From a virus, in the IMG/VR virus record IMGVR_UViG_3300024273_001362, positions 1 through 22,192 of that record: a DNA stretch of 22,192 bases; one strand, given 5' to 3'. Below are positions 8,270-16,805 of the stretch, piece by piece. Position numbers and translations under genes: made by a program. A model generated the notes under the pieces. It searched no databases. It had not been told where the DNA came from and saw only the letters and a list, made by a program, of their open reading frames with translations. Numbering within the stretch: the stretch's first letter is position 1; every line of letters begins with the position of its first letter.

Positions 8270-11200
8270 TTAAGGATTGAAGTCTGTCTTAACTAGAAGA
8301 GAGACTAGGGTTAATGGATGAGGACGATCATGCTTAATTGTTGGTACTTTGTCAGCCCCAAAAAGTGATCCGCGAACAGGAAGTTCTTTTCCGAACCCTG
8401 TAAAAAATCTGTCTACTTTATCTACGCCCTCTAGTATAAGACCGCCATCTTCTTTCAACAAATAAGTAGACTCTTCTTCAAGTAAAGCTTCAGGAGTCTC
8501 TTTATTAAAACTAACATATTCAAACTTGTCATCTATTCCAATTGAGTAGCTCACTGAGTTGTATACATACGGACGTACCGAAATAACTCTAGAATCTCCT
8601 CCATAACTACTCCCAAGCTGAGTCGCCCATGTGTTAATAGTAAGTCCAATAAGCCCAGTGTAGCTAACTCCGACAAGTACGTGATCCTCTTTAGGAAGAC
8701 CAGTTACATCAATAAACCCACCAGCTTCTACAGTAAAGTCTCCTCGATCAGCACCGTCTGTTACCACTCTAACAACGTCTCCTTCTGCATATCTAGCTGA
8801 TACATCTAAAGAGTCTAAAATTGGATCAGTAGCTGACCCAGACTCTGGAAATCTAATATGAGAGTCTAGAAACAGAGCTCCGCTTTTAATATCTTTGTCG
8901 TCTTGAACGTCACGATAATAAGGAGCCATTACTTCGTAATCATAACGAATGCCGTTCTTAACTGTTATCCAAAGCTGATCTTCTCCTACGGCTAAGTACC
9001 CTTTTCTAAGTACACAGATATCTTTGACATTACCAGCGGTCTCTATTTTAGACCATGAGTAGAAATCTTCTTTCTTGTGGTGAGTCAAACAGTACAACGC
9101 TCCACTTACAGTTAAACACCAAATACGTGGCTGAGGTGTGTGTGCATACTCAATCCTAATAATTGGATCATTTAAAAACACAGGGTACACCAGCTTAGTA
9201 ATATCATTTGTATTAGTAGCCTGTACGTTTACGTCATACACAAACTCTAGCAGACGACCACCCGATATATCAGCAAAGAACACCGCAGAACCAACAAAGG
9301 TGGGAGGAGTCTTTGCGCCTTCGGGATCTTCTAGTTCAATACGAACATTCTTAGGGCTAACTGCTGCAGTAAATTCATTAGCAGTAAGTTTATAAATACC
9401 GTTATCTGTTCCAATTGTAAGGGCTTTCGCTGGAGCCAACCAACGAATAGTTGCATTGACGTTACTAAGAGGATAAGAAACACCAGTAGTGTCTAGCACA
9501 TCACCATCGTCTTCAGCAGTTCTAAAGTCAGTATCATCTTCGTTCTTACTCATCCATACATAATTAGGAGAGTCGTAACTACCAGCATACACTCTGCGTT
9601 GCTCAAAGAAAGCTACGGACTGTGGGTAATTATTAAGATACCAAGCACCTAGTCTATAAGACCTAAATACTCCATTATTCTCAATCTTACCAGTAAGCTT
9701 GTTCTTTGGTATAGATGACAAGATGTCCACAAATACTTGAGCACCAGAAGTAATTGAAGAAATCTTTAGTGTTACGTAAGAAGTCCCTAACTTGGCAAAT
9801 ACAAACCGTCCTAAATCTTCTGCAGTAAATAGATCCTTGCTGGACGAAAGTGTACCTACATGTGAAGCAATCTTCTCGGGGTCTGTAACTACGTCAAACA
9901 CAGATATTACTCCAACAGGTGCTATTAAATTACCGTTGGGTACAGTATTCGGCAAAGCAGCAGAATACGTTAAAGTGTTCTGTACAATCTCTGGGATGTT
10001 ATTAGGAGCTGCATCCGTAGAGTGGTAGCAGTCTACAACGTCAAATTGTTTTTGGGTCGAAAGGTTACCGATTGTTGTTTGAACGTCTGCAGAAAATGTT
10101 TCTTCAAATGTGTAATTAAACGCAAAATCTCTTGAACTTCCTTCAGTAACAATAGCAGTTGTCTGCTTCGTAGTGTTATCTTCACCATCTCCAATAGAGT
10201 ATACTTTAAACGAATCATCAGAGTATGACCTGTAAACTGAACCAGATCTATACTTATTAGGCTCGTCGGCATCCACTCCTCTGATAAAATCAATAGGATG
10301 GTCTTGAGTACCCAAGTGCTCTTTAATTTTATACCATCGAGTCCTAGTGTCCTTTGCTGTTACAATGTCAGTGCTTAGTCTCTCCCCACCTACACGTAGG
10401 TAACTTCCAATTTGATTAGGTGAAAACACTAAAGAACTTGCTCGTACGTTTACAGAATCATCTTTAACACCTTCAAATTTGTACCAGTCAAGCTCAGCGT
10501 CAATCGTTACTGATGCAGTAGTTCTGTCAGCAATTGAAAGTCTCGTAGATTCGTCCTCGATATTTACTACGGAGTCCACTGGATCTACATACACGACAGC
10601 TCCGGTAGGGTCAGGTATTTCTGGGGAAGTGTCGCTATTTACAACTTTTCCAACTGACCATTGATTATTTACGAAGTACTCCACATACCAATCGGTCTGT
10701 AATGTATTTCCATCCCCAGAAGGAGTGCTGTTTACAATCCAATCAAAGTCAGTAGCATAACTTGATTCTAATCTTATATACTCCTGCCTGTTTGTTAGTG
10801 AAAGAACAGTACCAGAAAGATCGGTAGTCAGGTACGGATGCGAAGTAAAATCAACTAAATTTAGTGACCATGAGTCGTCTCCAACTTCGTATACTGCGTC
10901 TGCTAAAAGTGTTAAATGTGGTTCATCAGCTCCAGCAGCTTCAGTAGATGCTAACCCATCTACTCCAATTTCAATTACTCCACCACCAACATCTACTTCT
11001 ACTGTCAAGTAGTCACTAGGGAGTAGGTTACTTGTTTGAAACTGAACATCAACAGTGAGCGTTCTCGGGGCATGACGACCATGACATAGATATAGAATGT
11101 CAGTTTCAGAACTCCACCGTATGTCAGATAGCTCCGAAGCCGTGTAAGGTGCGTCTAGTTGATCTAACTGAACTCCTTCAGAGTTATAAATTGTTAGCAG

Positions 11201-11452
11201 GAGATCACTAAGTACGACCCTGTAGGATCGCCCATCAGACAATGAAAACGCAATTGAAAAAGTTTGATCAGCATCTGCTGGAGCTGAATACTTAAAGCCA
11301 TCTCTAAAAGTAGCAGGTCCTTGCAAGCTAGGGAAGAAATTTGTAAATGGCTTAGCGGATTTCTGTAGACGTTCAATATCTACCCGACCCAGAATATGAT
11401 CAGTTACCAGTCCTCCACTAAAATCAGTTGTTACATTCCTATACTTTGCCAT
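8270..11452 (-). CDS. Tail tubular protein B (nozzle), T7 gp12-like
   Basis: The protein has 1060 aa. The N-terminus (DFSGGLVTDHILGRVDIERL, then NFFPSLQGPATFRDGF) is the typical opening of podovirus nozzle proteins, in which a short Gly-rich strand leads to the first propeller-like domain. The rest is beta-rich, with many Ser/Thr/Asp turns, as expected of a hexameric beta-propeller nozzle. It is about 270 residues longer than T7 gp12 (about 794), so extra insertions are likely. The start overlaps the end of the tail tubular A gene by 14 bases, implying coupled translation. Function is well supported by N-terminal pattern and gene order; the extra domains are unidentified. Confidence 0.88.
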   Translation of the reverse strand: MAKYRNVTTDFSGGLVTDHILGRVDIERLQKSAKPFTNFFPSLQGPATFRDGFKYSAPADADQTFSIAFSLSDGRSYRVVLSDLLLTIYNSEGVQLDQLDAPYTASELSDIRWSSETDILYLCHGRHAPRTLTVDVQFQTSNLLPSDYLTVEVDVGGGVIEIGVDGLASTEAAGADEPHLTLLADAVYEVGDDSWSLNLVDFTSHPYLTTDLSGTVLSLTNRQEYIRLESSYATDFDWIVNSTPSGDGNTLQTDWYVEYFVNNQWSVGKVVNSDTSPEIPDPTGAVVYVDPVDSVVNIEDESTRLSIADRTTASVTIDAELDWYKFEGVKDDSVNVRASSLVFSPNQIGSYLRVGGERLSTDIVTAKDTRTRWYKIKEHLGTQDHPIDFIRGVDADEPNKYRSGSVYRSYSDDSFKVYSIGDGEDNTTKQTTAIVTEGSSRDFAFNYTFEETFSADVQTTIGNLSTQKQFDVVDCYHSTDAAPNNIPEIVQNTLTYSAALPNTVPNGNLIAPVGVISVFDVVTDPEKIASHVGTLSSSKDLFTAEDLGRFVFAKLGTSYVTLKISSITSGAQVFVDILSSIPKNKLTGKIENNGVFRSYRLGAWYLNNYPQSVAFFEQRRVYAGSYDSPNYVWMSKNEDDTDFRTAEDDGDVLDTTGVSYPLSNVNATIRWLAPAKALTIGTDNGIYKLTANEFTAAVSPKNVRIELEDPEGAKTPPTFVGSAVFFADISGGRLLEFVYDVNVQATNTNDITKLVYPVFLNDPIIRIEYAHTPQPRIWCLTVSGALYCLTHHKKEDFYSWSKIETAGNVKDICVLRKGYLAVGEDQLWITVKNGIRYDYEVMAPYYRDVQDDKDIKSGALFLDSHIRFPESGSATDPILDSLDVSARYAEGDVVRVVTDGADRGDFTVEAGGFIDVTGLPKEDHVLVGVSYTGLIGLTINTWATQLGSSYGGDSRVISVRPYVYNSVSYSIGIDDKFEYVSFNKETPEALLEEESTYLLKEDGGLILEGVDKVDRFFTGFGKELPVRGSLFGADKVPTIKHDRPHPLTLVSLLVKTDFNP

Positions 11453-12032
11453 ACATTCTACGAGCCGTTATAAACTTAGAAGTTGATTCACTTATATATT
11501 CCTGAGCTGGACCTTGTCTTCCAGATAGAACTCTTGCGCGAGACAACGCCCTAATATATTGCTTCTGTAGGTCAAGTGATCTGTTTTCAGAACCAGAAAG
11601 TTCAAGAGCAATGCTCTGCGCCATATGTAGGCAAATTAACTTGTTTAGATAAGCTGGCAAATTTGGCAGGTCTGTTGGCAAATATGCGTAGTAAATAGTA
11701 AGGGTTGGGTAGTTGCACAGCAGAGTCGAACCCTCTACGTAGTAGTCAGTAATAATACACCCTTCGCCGTTTACTGCCTTTAGAAAAATATTAAGGTCAC
11801 TTGGGATTGTAAATGAAAACGAATAGTCATCGTCGTCGGTAATCTCAGTGCCTGTTAGCTTAGATCGTTTTTTATTGTAACCAAAGATATTATCACCGAA
11901 CACTTCAAGGAATGCTTGATCAAAAGCAGCAGAAGTAATCTCGTAAGTCGATGAACCGTCATCTAACCTATCGAGGTGGTAGCTCCCGACCATGCGGAGG
12001 GCTGTATTTATAATATCTAGTTTTAATGCCAT
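11439..12032 (-). CDS. Tail tubular protein A (adaptor/gatekeeper), T7 gp11-like
   Basis: The 197-aa length equals that of T7 gp11. The opening LDIINTALRMVGSYHLDRLDD is characteristic of the family, whose dodecameric ring joins portal and nozzle. The initiator ATG at 12032 directly follows the eight-T tract of the terminator behind the capsid gene, so most transcripts from the capsid promoter should end before or at this gene. A GGAGG lies in the 3' arm of that hairpin, about 16 bases from the ATG, too far for a normal ribosome site. Tail proteins are needed in far fewer copies than capsid, which fits such damping. Confidence 0.9.
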   Translation of the reverse strand: MALKLDIINTALRMVGSYHLDRLDDGSSTYEITSAAFDQAFLEVFGDNIFGYNKKRSKLTGTEITDDDDYSFSFTIPSDLNIFLKAVNGEGCIITDYYVEGSTLLCNYPTLTIYYAYLPTDLPNLPAYLNKLICLHMAQSIALELSGSENRSLDLQKQYIRALSRARVLSGRQGPAQEYISESTSKFITARRMYGKV

Positions 12033-12075
12033 AAAAAAAAGGAGTAGCCTCCCCCGAATATACAGGGGAGGCTAC
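12033..12075 (-). terminator. Intrinsic terminator after the capsid gene
   Basis: Read on the minus strand, GTAGCCTCCCC (12075-12065) pairs perfectly with GGGGAGGCTAC (12054-12044) round a 10-base loop, followed by TCC and eight Ts (12040-12033). It begins nine bases after the capsid stop. The location equals the T7 terminator between genes 10 and 11, which allows partial read-through. Confidence 0.92.
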
Positions 12076-12083
12076 GAATTCAA

Positions 12084-13139
12084 TTAGGACTCTGTGCAGC
12101 GGATTTCGCCAGAAACCTCACCCCACATACGAGACGCATCAGCACAAAGCTTGAAGTACAAGTATGGGATGTTCTTCTTAGAGGTGTCGCGCCAGATATC
12201 ACCCTTGAGGGCAGTACCAACAGACATCTTAAGAGAGCGTGGAGTCGAAACGATAATACGACGCTCATCACCAGCAGCACCAGTACTAAGCGGAAGACGC
12301 TCGGTAAGGATGAAACGGTAGCCCATGAACGTTGTAACGTTACCTTCTGCAAGAGACTTGCGAACGGCGTAGTCCGAGTTGATAACCTCATCGATACCAA
12401 GAAGGTCCTCAAGCTGCTTATGAGTAAGGAAGCAGTTAAGAGTAGTATCTTGGTCGATAGACTCAAGTCGAAGCATCGAGCTACGCATAGCTTTTAGCTT
12501 AGCGAGAGTAAGACCAGAGCCTACTGTTCCAAAGTCAGCACCAACCGATACACCTTCAGTGTTAGCACCAGCAAGAACGTAGTCACCGCCAGTCGCAGTG
12601 ACTGGGTTAGACGAACCATTGCTGATTGAACCAACTGTGATCTTAGTACTAGCTTCATCACCAGCACCTACTGCGTAGGATACTGTGTTAGAGCCACTCT
12701 TACCAACAAAAGCACTACCGAAATAGTTCTCGATGATGATGTCGTCAACCTTACGTTTACCCGACGCAAGCAATGCTTGAGTGTAGGCATTCATAGGGTC
12801 GGTAAGTACGCGCTTGAGATCTTTCTCATCGACATACTTGCCCAGCTCGTAGTCTTTAAGACCAAGACGACGACGCTCGTGGTTGATTTCACTCTGAGGG
12901 TTGACCGCATAGCGACCAGTGTCCTCAGTCATCGCAGCGGCTTCACCGATACGGTCGAAAAACTGAAACTCAGAACTCTGAGACTCTGTTTCAAAATAAG
13001 GCTGAAGCTTTGATTCAGTCTGTTGGAATGCTTGCTCAAAACCCGCACGAAACGAATCGTAATAAGCATTCTCGATTTGGTTTTCTCCAGCAGCCGCAGA
13101 TGCGTTACTGTAACCTTGTGATCCTAGATCTAATCCCAT
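12084..13139 (-). CDS. Major capsid protein
   Basis: The protein is 351 aa, close to T7 gp10A (about 345), and lies directly after the scaffold candidate and before tail tubular protein A. The N-terminal part (residues 20-110) is helical and rich in Gln, Glu and Tyr, as in the N-arm and spine helix of HK97-fold proteins. A Gly/Ser/Thr-rich, strand-prone middle (about 145-205) is followed by a mixed alpha/beta C-terminal half containing RRIIVSTPRSLKMSVGT. It has its own promoter candidate and is bracketed by two terminators, as expected for the most abundant virion protein. The ATG at 13139 has an AT-rich leader with no Shine-Dalgarno site. Identity follows from order, size and regulation together. 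Confidence 0.88.
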   Translation of the reverse strand: MGLDLGSQGYSNASAAAGENQIENAYYDSFRAGFEQAFQQTESKLQPYFETESQSSEFQFFDRIGEAAAMTEDTGRYAVNPQSEINHERRRLGLKDYELGKYVDEKDLKRVLTDPMNAYTQALLASGKRKVDDIIIENYFGSAFVGKSGSNTVSYAVGAGDEASTKITVGSISNGSSNPVTATGGDYVLAGANTEGVSVGADFGTVGSGLTLAKLKAMRSSMLRLESIDQDTTLNCFLTHKQLEDLLGIDEVINSDYAVRKSLAEGNVTTFMGYRFILTERLPLSTGAAGDERRIIVSTPRSLKMSVGTALKGDIWRDTSKKNIPYLYFKLCADASRMWGEVSGEIRCTES

Positions 13140-13157
13140 AATATGTAATTGATTGAA

Positions 13158-13186
13158 ATAATATTGTTAAGTTAATTTTTTTTCAA
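13158..13186 (-). promoter_or_regulatory. Near-consensus sigma70-type promoter of the capsid gene
   Basis: TTGAAA (13186-13181), a 17-base spacer and TATTAT (13163-13158) match the bacterial consensus at 5 of 6 positions in each box with ideal spacing. Transcription would start near 13150, leaving about 11 bases of leader before the capsid ATG. The A-run directly after the -35 box resembles tracts that raise promoter strength. A phage-encoded polymerase cannot be excluded. Confidence 0.6.
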
Positions 13187-13254
13187 CAAGCTGCCCTCTC
13201 GGACTCGTCTAGTCTTACGGAACCAACGGCTTAATAAAGCTTTTCTCTGGACCT

Positions 13255-13294
13255 AAAAAAATAGGCTACCCAGTACGTATTGAGTAGCCTATTT
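13255..13294 (-). terminator. Intrinsic terminator between scaffold and capsid genes
   Basis: On the minus strand a 14-bp stem (13294-13281 with 13272-13259, one wobble pair) with an eight-base loop carries AAATAGGCTAC and GTAGCCTATTT arms, and is followed by seven Ts (13261-13255). It lies 29 bases past the scaffold stop and ends upstream transcription before the capsid promoter. Confidence 0.9.
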
Positions 13295-13322
13295 ATTGAT
13301 GATTGTCAAGCCCTATTGGACA

Positions 13323-14267
13323 TCAATTCCCATATAGCTTTGAGTACAGCTTAATTCGTTTTTGCAAGACGTCTTCTCGCTTACTTCGATCTGCCATGTT
13401 CATGGATGCTGGATCAGTCATAATTAAGCTCTCGTTGTCAGTGTCGAGTTGCTGAATCTGAGCCTTAATACCTTGAATGGAGTCTGCTTGTCCAAAAGGA
13501 GACGAAGCGTTTGAACCAGCCATAGGTAAAGCATCCCCAGAGATCTCAGAGATCTTATGAAAAAGCTTTAGAACTGCAGGGTGGTTTGCAATAACTGGGC
13601 TCCACTCCATGAGCTCCGCAAGCTCTGGGATGTCTTGAGTTAACGCATCAAACGTCTCGTTTGCAGCTTTCATGTTAACTTCAAATTGGTTACCCCAAGC
13701 ATCTACCATGTCAGCTCCATACTTGTGGATCGCATCCTTGTTGTAATCAGACATCTTAGACTCGCCCTCAAGCTGCAGCTCTGTATACCTAGATACCAGC
13801 CCATCAAACTGTTTCTGGGTAAGACCCATGTCAGTTGCAAACTGAGTCAGATCCTCTACAGTCTTTTCACTTGGCTGAGGTATATCCATACTGTCGTACT
13901 CCTCAGAAACAGATACCTCGTCTGGTAGCTTGTAGCCATCTTTTGGTCGAAGCTCTGAGTTAAAGGACTCCCATTGATCATCTCCCCAGTCTTCTTGGGG
14001 TGCTTGAAGTCGTTTAGTCCCCAAAGCACTTTGAGCATTTACCAATTGGTTTGCCAACGAGTCAAATGACTTAGTATTCTGGATGGTGGGGTTATTTTGT
14101 AGTTCTTCAGGTAATGAGCTAACAAACTGCTGGTAGCTGTCATCTGAAGTAGCAACAGCAGGTGCTGCGGCTTCTCCACCAGAGAATCCTGAACCAAGAC
14201 CTCCGCCCTCACCAGCTTCTTCAACTGAACCTGCTTCTTCTCTTAGTATGTTATGTAGTTTGATCAT
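13323..14267 (-). CDS. Scaffolding (capsid assembly) protein
   Basis: The protein is 314 aa (T7 gp9 is about 307), acidic, Gln/Asp/Ser-rich and mostly helical. Residues 11-45 form a Gly/Glu/Ala-rich low-complexity segment (EEAGSVEEAGEGGG), a disordered N-terminus common in scaffolds. The C-terminal part (about 265-314) is charged and helical, the usual capsid-binding end. It sits between the portal group and the capsid gene, as in T7. The start at 14267 overlaps the preceding gene by 17 bases and has no strong ribosome site. The role is assigned by order, size and composition. Confidence 0.8.
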   Translation of the reverse strand: MIKLHNILREEAGSVEEAGEGGGLGSGFSGGEAAAPAVATSDDSYQQFVSSLPEELQNNPTIQNTKSFDSLANQLVNAQSALGTKRLQAPQEDWGDDQWESFNSELRPKDGYKLPDEVSVSEEYDSMDIPQPSEKTVEDLTQFATDMGLTQKQFDGLVSRYTELQLEGESKMSDYNKDAIHKYGADMVDAWGNQFEVNMKAANETFDALTQDIPELAELMEWSPVIANHPAVLKLFHKISEISGDALPMAGSNASSPFGQADSIQGIKAQIQQLDTDNESLIMTDPASMNMADRSKREDVLQKRIKLYSKLYGN

Positions 14268-14535
14268 GATTTTCTTGTTCGATTATGTTTATCATTTGGT
14301 GTGGATCGTCTTGACCCAGTAAAGTAAGGAAGCTCATTGCTAGTCTCCTTCGCCCTTCGCACTCCCGTAGCTTGCTTTCATCCGAATGAAAAACAGGCTT
14401 GGTGACATGGCACTCTCGTAGAAACACCTTAAAGAACCTCTGTCCTTCTGGTGTTTCCAAGATCTTAATAAGATCACTTCTCAGCTCGCCGCGCTTACGC
14501 AATCGAGCAAAAGCATCTACTGCTTTATCTAACAT
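14251..14535 (-). CDS. Small Bbp19-like phage protein
   Basis: The protein is 94 aa. The pattern TPEGQRFFKVFLRECHV, then FHSDESKLRECEGRRRLAMS and a leucine-rich helix, matches the small family named after Bbp19 of Bordetella phage BPP-1, which occurs beside portal genes in several podoviruses. Its function is not known. Its ATG overlaps the portal stop (TAATG) and its end overlaps the scaffold start, so the three genes are translationally coupled. The family match is from memory of the pattern. Confidence 0.6.
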   Translation of the reverse strand: MLDKAVDAFARLRKRGELRSDLIKILETPEGQRFFKVFLRECHVTKPVFHSDESKLRECEGRRRLAMSFLTLLGQDDPHQMINIIEQENHDQTT

Positions 14536-16154
14536 TAAATATTAAGTAATTGTCCTACGCCTTCTGGATCTGTACTTCTAGCTGTTGCGACGTCTTTCAT
14601 TGCACCAGCTATATCTGGTAGAGCTGTTGCTGCTTGTTGATTTTGTTGTTGTTCTGCTTGAGCTGCTTGCTGTTCCTGCATAACCTTAGATGACTTAACA
14701 ACACTTGGGCTAATATTGCGATACTTTGCATAGCTATCTAAAAGCTCACGTTCATCAATTGCCTGAAGGATTTCAGGCTTAACGTTTGCTAGTGGGGTGA
14801 TGTCCTGCATAAAGGAACTAATATCTGAAAGTCGGCTAGCAAACTGAGCCTGTGAACTCGGGCTTGCGTAAGCTACCTCCAACTTTGCCCCGCTAAGGCT
14901 AGCAGGAATGTCTGGAAGCTGACGGCGGCGATTCAAGAACATAAAAGTTGTTTCTACTGCTGGTGCAATATACTCAGACTCCATGCGATTAAGCAAAGGA
15001 GACAGCTGTTGTAGCATCTGACCACGAGTGTCTTGAATCTCTAAGATACTTTGACGCTCGTTCTTTTGCTGACGAATAATCTGATCAACAAAGAATGAAC
15101 GCTGAATCGAAGATTTGTAAGACTCAATCATCTGCAAAGCGTACTGAGGCTGAGATCCAGTCATAATCGGCTGGGGCTTCTCACTACCTGCTTCATGGAA
15201 CATAATCTGGCGAGCTCCGTACTTAATCGGCAGTAGGATGCTGTCTTCTTCTGCAGTAAGTGTTGGAGCATTCAGATACTCAGCTGAAATAAGCACTTCC
15301 TTCACCATCTTGTTAAGCACACGAATGTGAGACAAACAAGTCATGGCAGGACTGCGACCATAAACCTCATCGGACTGCTTAGCCCAGCGAGGTACTAAAA
15401 ATGTAAAGTAACTAGAGCCATCTTGACGAATAGGAGCTTTAAGATCTGGACTCCAGTAGGTTACTACGTACGGACGCTCAACACCAATACGACCGCCCAT
15501 CTTAGAGCGTGTGTCTTGACTGGGTTCAATAGAGTAAACCAGTTCCCACTTCTTGTTTTTATCTTTGTCGGAAAAACCATCTACGTTTACAACCTCTGGT
15601 AGTAGACCAACCAATTGCCGTGTAGTTTTAAAGCAGCGGTAATACACTGTGTTCACTTCACCATATTCATCAACGTCAAAAAACACGTCGGATAGTGGTC
15701 TCGCGCGAAAATTTACGATTCCATTTACATCGGATATCTGGACAGGTGAAGTTCCGTATGCACCGATATCAAGGAAACATTCGTGACTTGCTCCGTAAAA
15801 CTGCGACTGGGGTAGTGCAAATTCATGGAAGATTCGATCAGTTACTGTATTGAGATACTTTTGCTGCTCGTTATCAAGTTCTGAGTTCTCGGTGTCCTGT
15901 ACCCGAAGATACATCCACCGCTCAGCCTTTGGGATTAAGTTAGACGACAAGCCGTTGGCAAACATTTGGTTTGACCAAACGGCTGTGTCGTCGTGGATAT
16001 CCTTAGAGCCATCATCTTTGAAGTTTGATCCATGATCAAACTCTGGTGCATTGGGACGGACATAACGTTGCGCATCCTTAAGCATACCATCGAGGCTGCT
16101 TCTTAGGAGTTTCAACTCGGAGTACCGTTCCCTTAACCTGATAATGTCCCGCAT
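14535..16154 (-). CDS. Portal (head-tail connector) protein
   Basis: At 539 aa it almost equals T7 gp8 (536). The N-terminal region has the connector pattern: LRERYSELKLLRSSLDGML, then WSNQMFANGLSSNLIPKAERW at about 60-80, where collar proteins of this class carry a conserved small-residue loop followed by a Trp. The middle holds long helices, and the C-terminus (about 488-507) is extremely Gln/Ala-rich (EQQAAQAEQQQNQQAA), likely a flexible tail. The dodecameric portal forms the packaging channel and docks the terminase and, later, tail tubular protein A. The start at 16154 is five bases past the proline-rich gene's stop. Confidence 0.92.
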   Translation of the reverse strand: MRDIIRLRERYSELKLLRSSLDGMLKDAQRYVRPNAPEFDHGSNFKDDGSKDIHDDTAVWSNQMFANGLSSNLIPKAERWMYLRVQDTENSELDNEQQKYLNTVTDRIFHEFALPQSQFYGASHECFLDIGAYGTSPVQISDVNGIVNFRARPLSDVFFDVDEYGEVNTVYYRCFKTTRQLVGLLPEVVNVDGFSDKDKNKKWELVYSIEPSQDTRSKMGGRIGVERPYVVTYWSPDLKAPIRQDGSSYFTFLVPRWAKQSDEVYGRSPAMTCLSHIRVLNKMVKEVLISAEYLNAPTLTAEEDSILLPIKYGARQIMFHEAGSEKPQPIMTGSQPQYALQMIESYKSSIQRSFFVDQIIRQQKNERQSILEIQDTRGQMLQQLSPLLNRMESEYIAPAVETTFMFLNRRRQLPDIPASLSGAKLEVAYASPSSQAQFASRLSDISSFMQDITPLANVKPEILQAIDERELLDSYAKYRNISPSVVKSSKVMQEQQAAQAEQQQNQQAATALPDIAGAMKDVATARSTDPEGVGQLLNI

Positions 16155-16159
16155 ATCTC

Positions 16160-16378
16160 TTACTTAAACTTCATTCCGCCGCCCAAGGAGTTCGTTCCAG
16201 ATTTTTGCTTCTGCACATAAGCAGGAGCATCTGACTTACGACGTTGTACTGCCGTAGGAGCAACAACCTTAGTACGAGCAGTTGCTGGAGCAATCGCCCT
16301 TCGCGCTACTGGTGTAGGCGGAGGAGGTGGTGGTGGAGGGGGAGGAGGAGGAGGTGGTTTTTTAGGTTTTGATCCCAT
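16160..16378 (-). CDS. Proline-rich basic small protein, possibly gp7.3-like tail assembly factor
   Basis: The protein is 72 aa: MGSKPKK, an uninterrupted run of 14 prolines (residues 8-21), a basic Ala-rich middle, and the ending SLGGGMKFK. T7 gp7.3, a small basic virion protein encoded just before the portal, also begins with a Lys-rich tract and ends with a Gly-triplet motif (SSGGGINI as I recall it). That makes this a plausible functional counterpart. The run uses mixed proline codons, so it is kept by selection on protein rather than by slippage alone. Long polyproline stalls ribosomes without EF-P. The gene overlaps the upstream gene by 17 bases. Confidence 0.6.
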   Translation of the reverse strand: MGSKPKKPPPPPPPPPPPPPPTPVARRAIAPATARTKVVAPTAVQRRKSDAPAYVQKQKSGTNSLGGGMKFK

Positions 16379-16805
16379 AATGACTTATACGTTTTATTTT
16401 ATCCCATGAATAGAATTTGAATCCAGATAATACTCCACGTTTATTACGCATAAAACAAACTTTGTCAAGTTTATATGGAGCTACTTTAAACAATGTGTTT
16501 CCAAACCCATCTAAGCACTGTTGCCAAGCAACATGCCAATAGGGATCAATCTTTTTTGAAGTGGGGTCTTGCGGGTCTTCGTAGTCAATCTCCTCTGCAA
16601 GTATTAGATACCGAGGTCCTGTGAAAATATACCGCTTACCATCAATGGGGCAATTTAGATAATAGTCCAGCAACTCAATGAATTCCAACCCATGTGCATG
16701 ATACTGTACAGTTGCCTGATCCAGTAAAGAGAGTTGAGTGTAGACCTTGTCACCAATTGACAGGCTGGACTTTGTAGCTGGTGTCTCGTTGTTTGTGTTT
16801 TCCAT
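16362..16805 (-). CDS. Unknown protein between large terminase and portal
   Basis: The protein is 147 aa and not recognised. It is rich in aromatic residues (many Tyr, Phe and Trp) with a mixed alpha/beta profile; the central part includes YHAHGLEFIELLDYY and a later YWHVAWQQCLDGFGNTLF stretch. There is no signal peptide or membrane segment. It overlaps the large terminase end by 56 bases, an unusually long overlap in another frame, and there is no later ATG until deep in the gene, so the start at 16805 stands. An acetyltransferase-like fold, as in some phage internal proteins of this size, was considered but no motif supports it. It probably belongs to the virion or packaging set by context. 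Confidence 0.65.
   Translation of the reverse strand: MENTNNETPATKSSLSIGDKVYTQLSLLDQATVQYHAHGLEFIELLDYYLNCPIDGKRYIFTGPRYLILAEEIDYEDPQDPTSKKIDPYWHVAWQQCLDGFGNTLFKVAPYKLDKVCFMRNKRGVLSGFKFYSWDKIKRISHYGIKT
16441..16468 (-). promoter_or_regulatory. Possible internal promoter for the portal group
   Basis: TTGACA (16468-16463), a 16-base spacer and TAATAA (16446-16441) lie inside the unknown 147-aa gene, 63 bases before the proline-rich gene start. The geometry equals that of the candidate upstream of the small terminase (TTGACA, 16 bases, TAATAG). It lies within coding sequence, so chance is possible. Confidence 0.3.

Noticed and set aside
12080-12466. 128-codon frame overlapping the capsid gene
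   Set aside because: It lies in another frame of the same strand inside the capsid gene with Ser/Leu/Arg-rich shadow composition.
13281-13309. Promoter from a perfect TTGACA (13304-13309) after the scaffold gene
   Set aside because: Its best -10 (TACTCA) is poor and lies within the terminator stem, which would stop the transcript at once.
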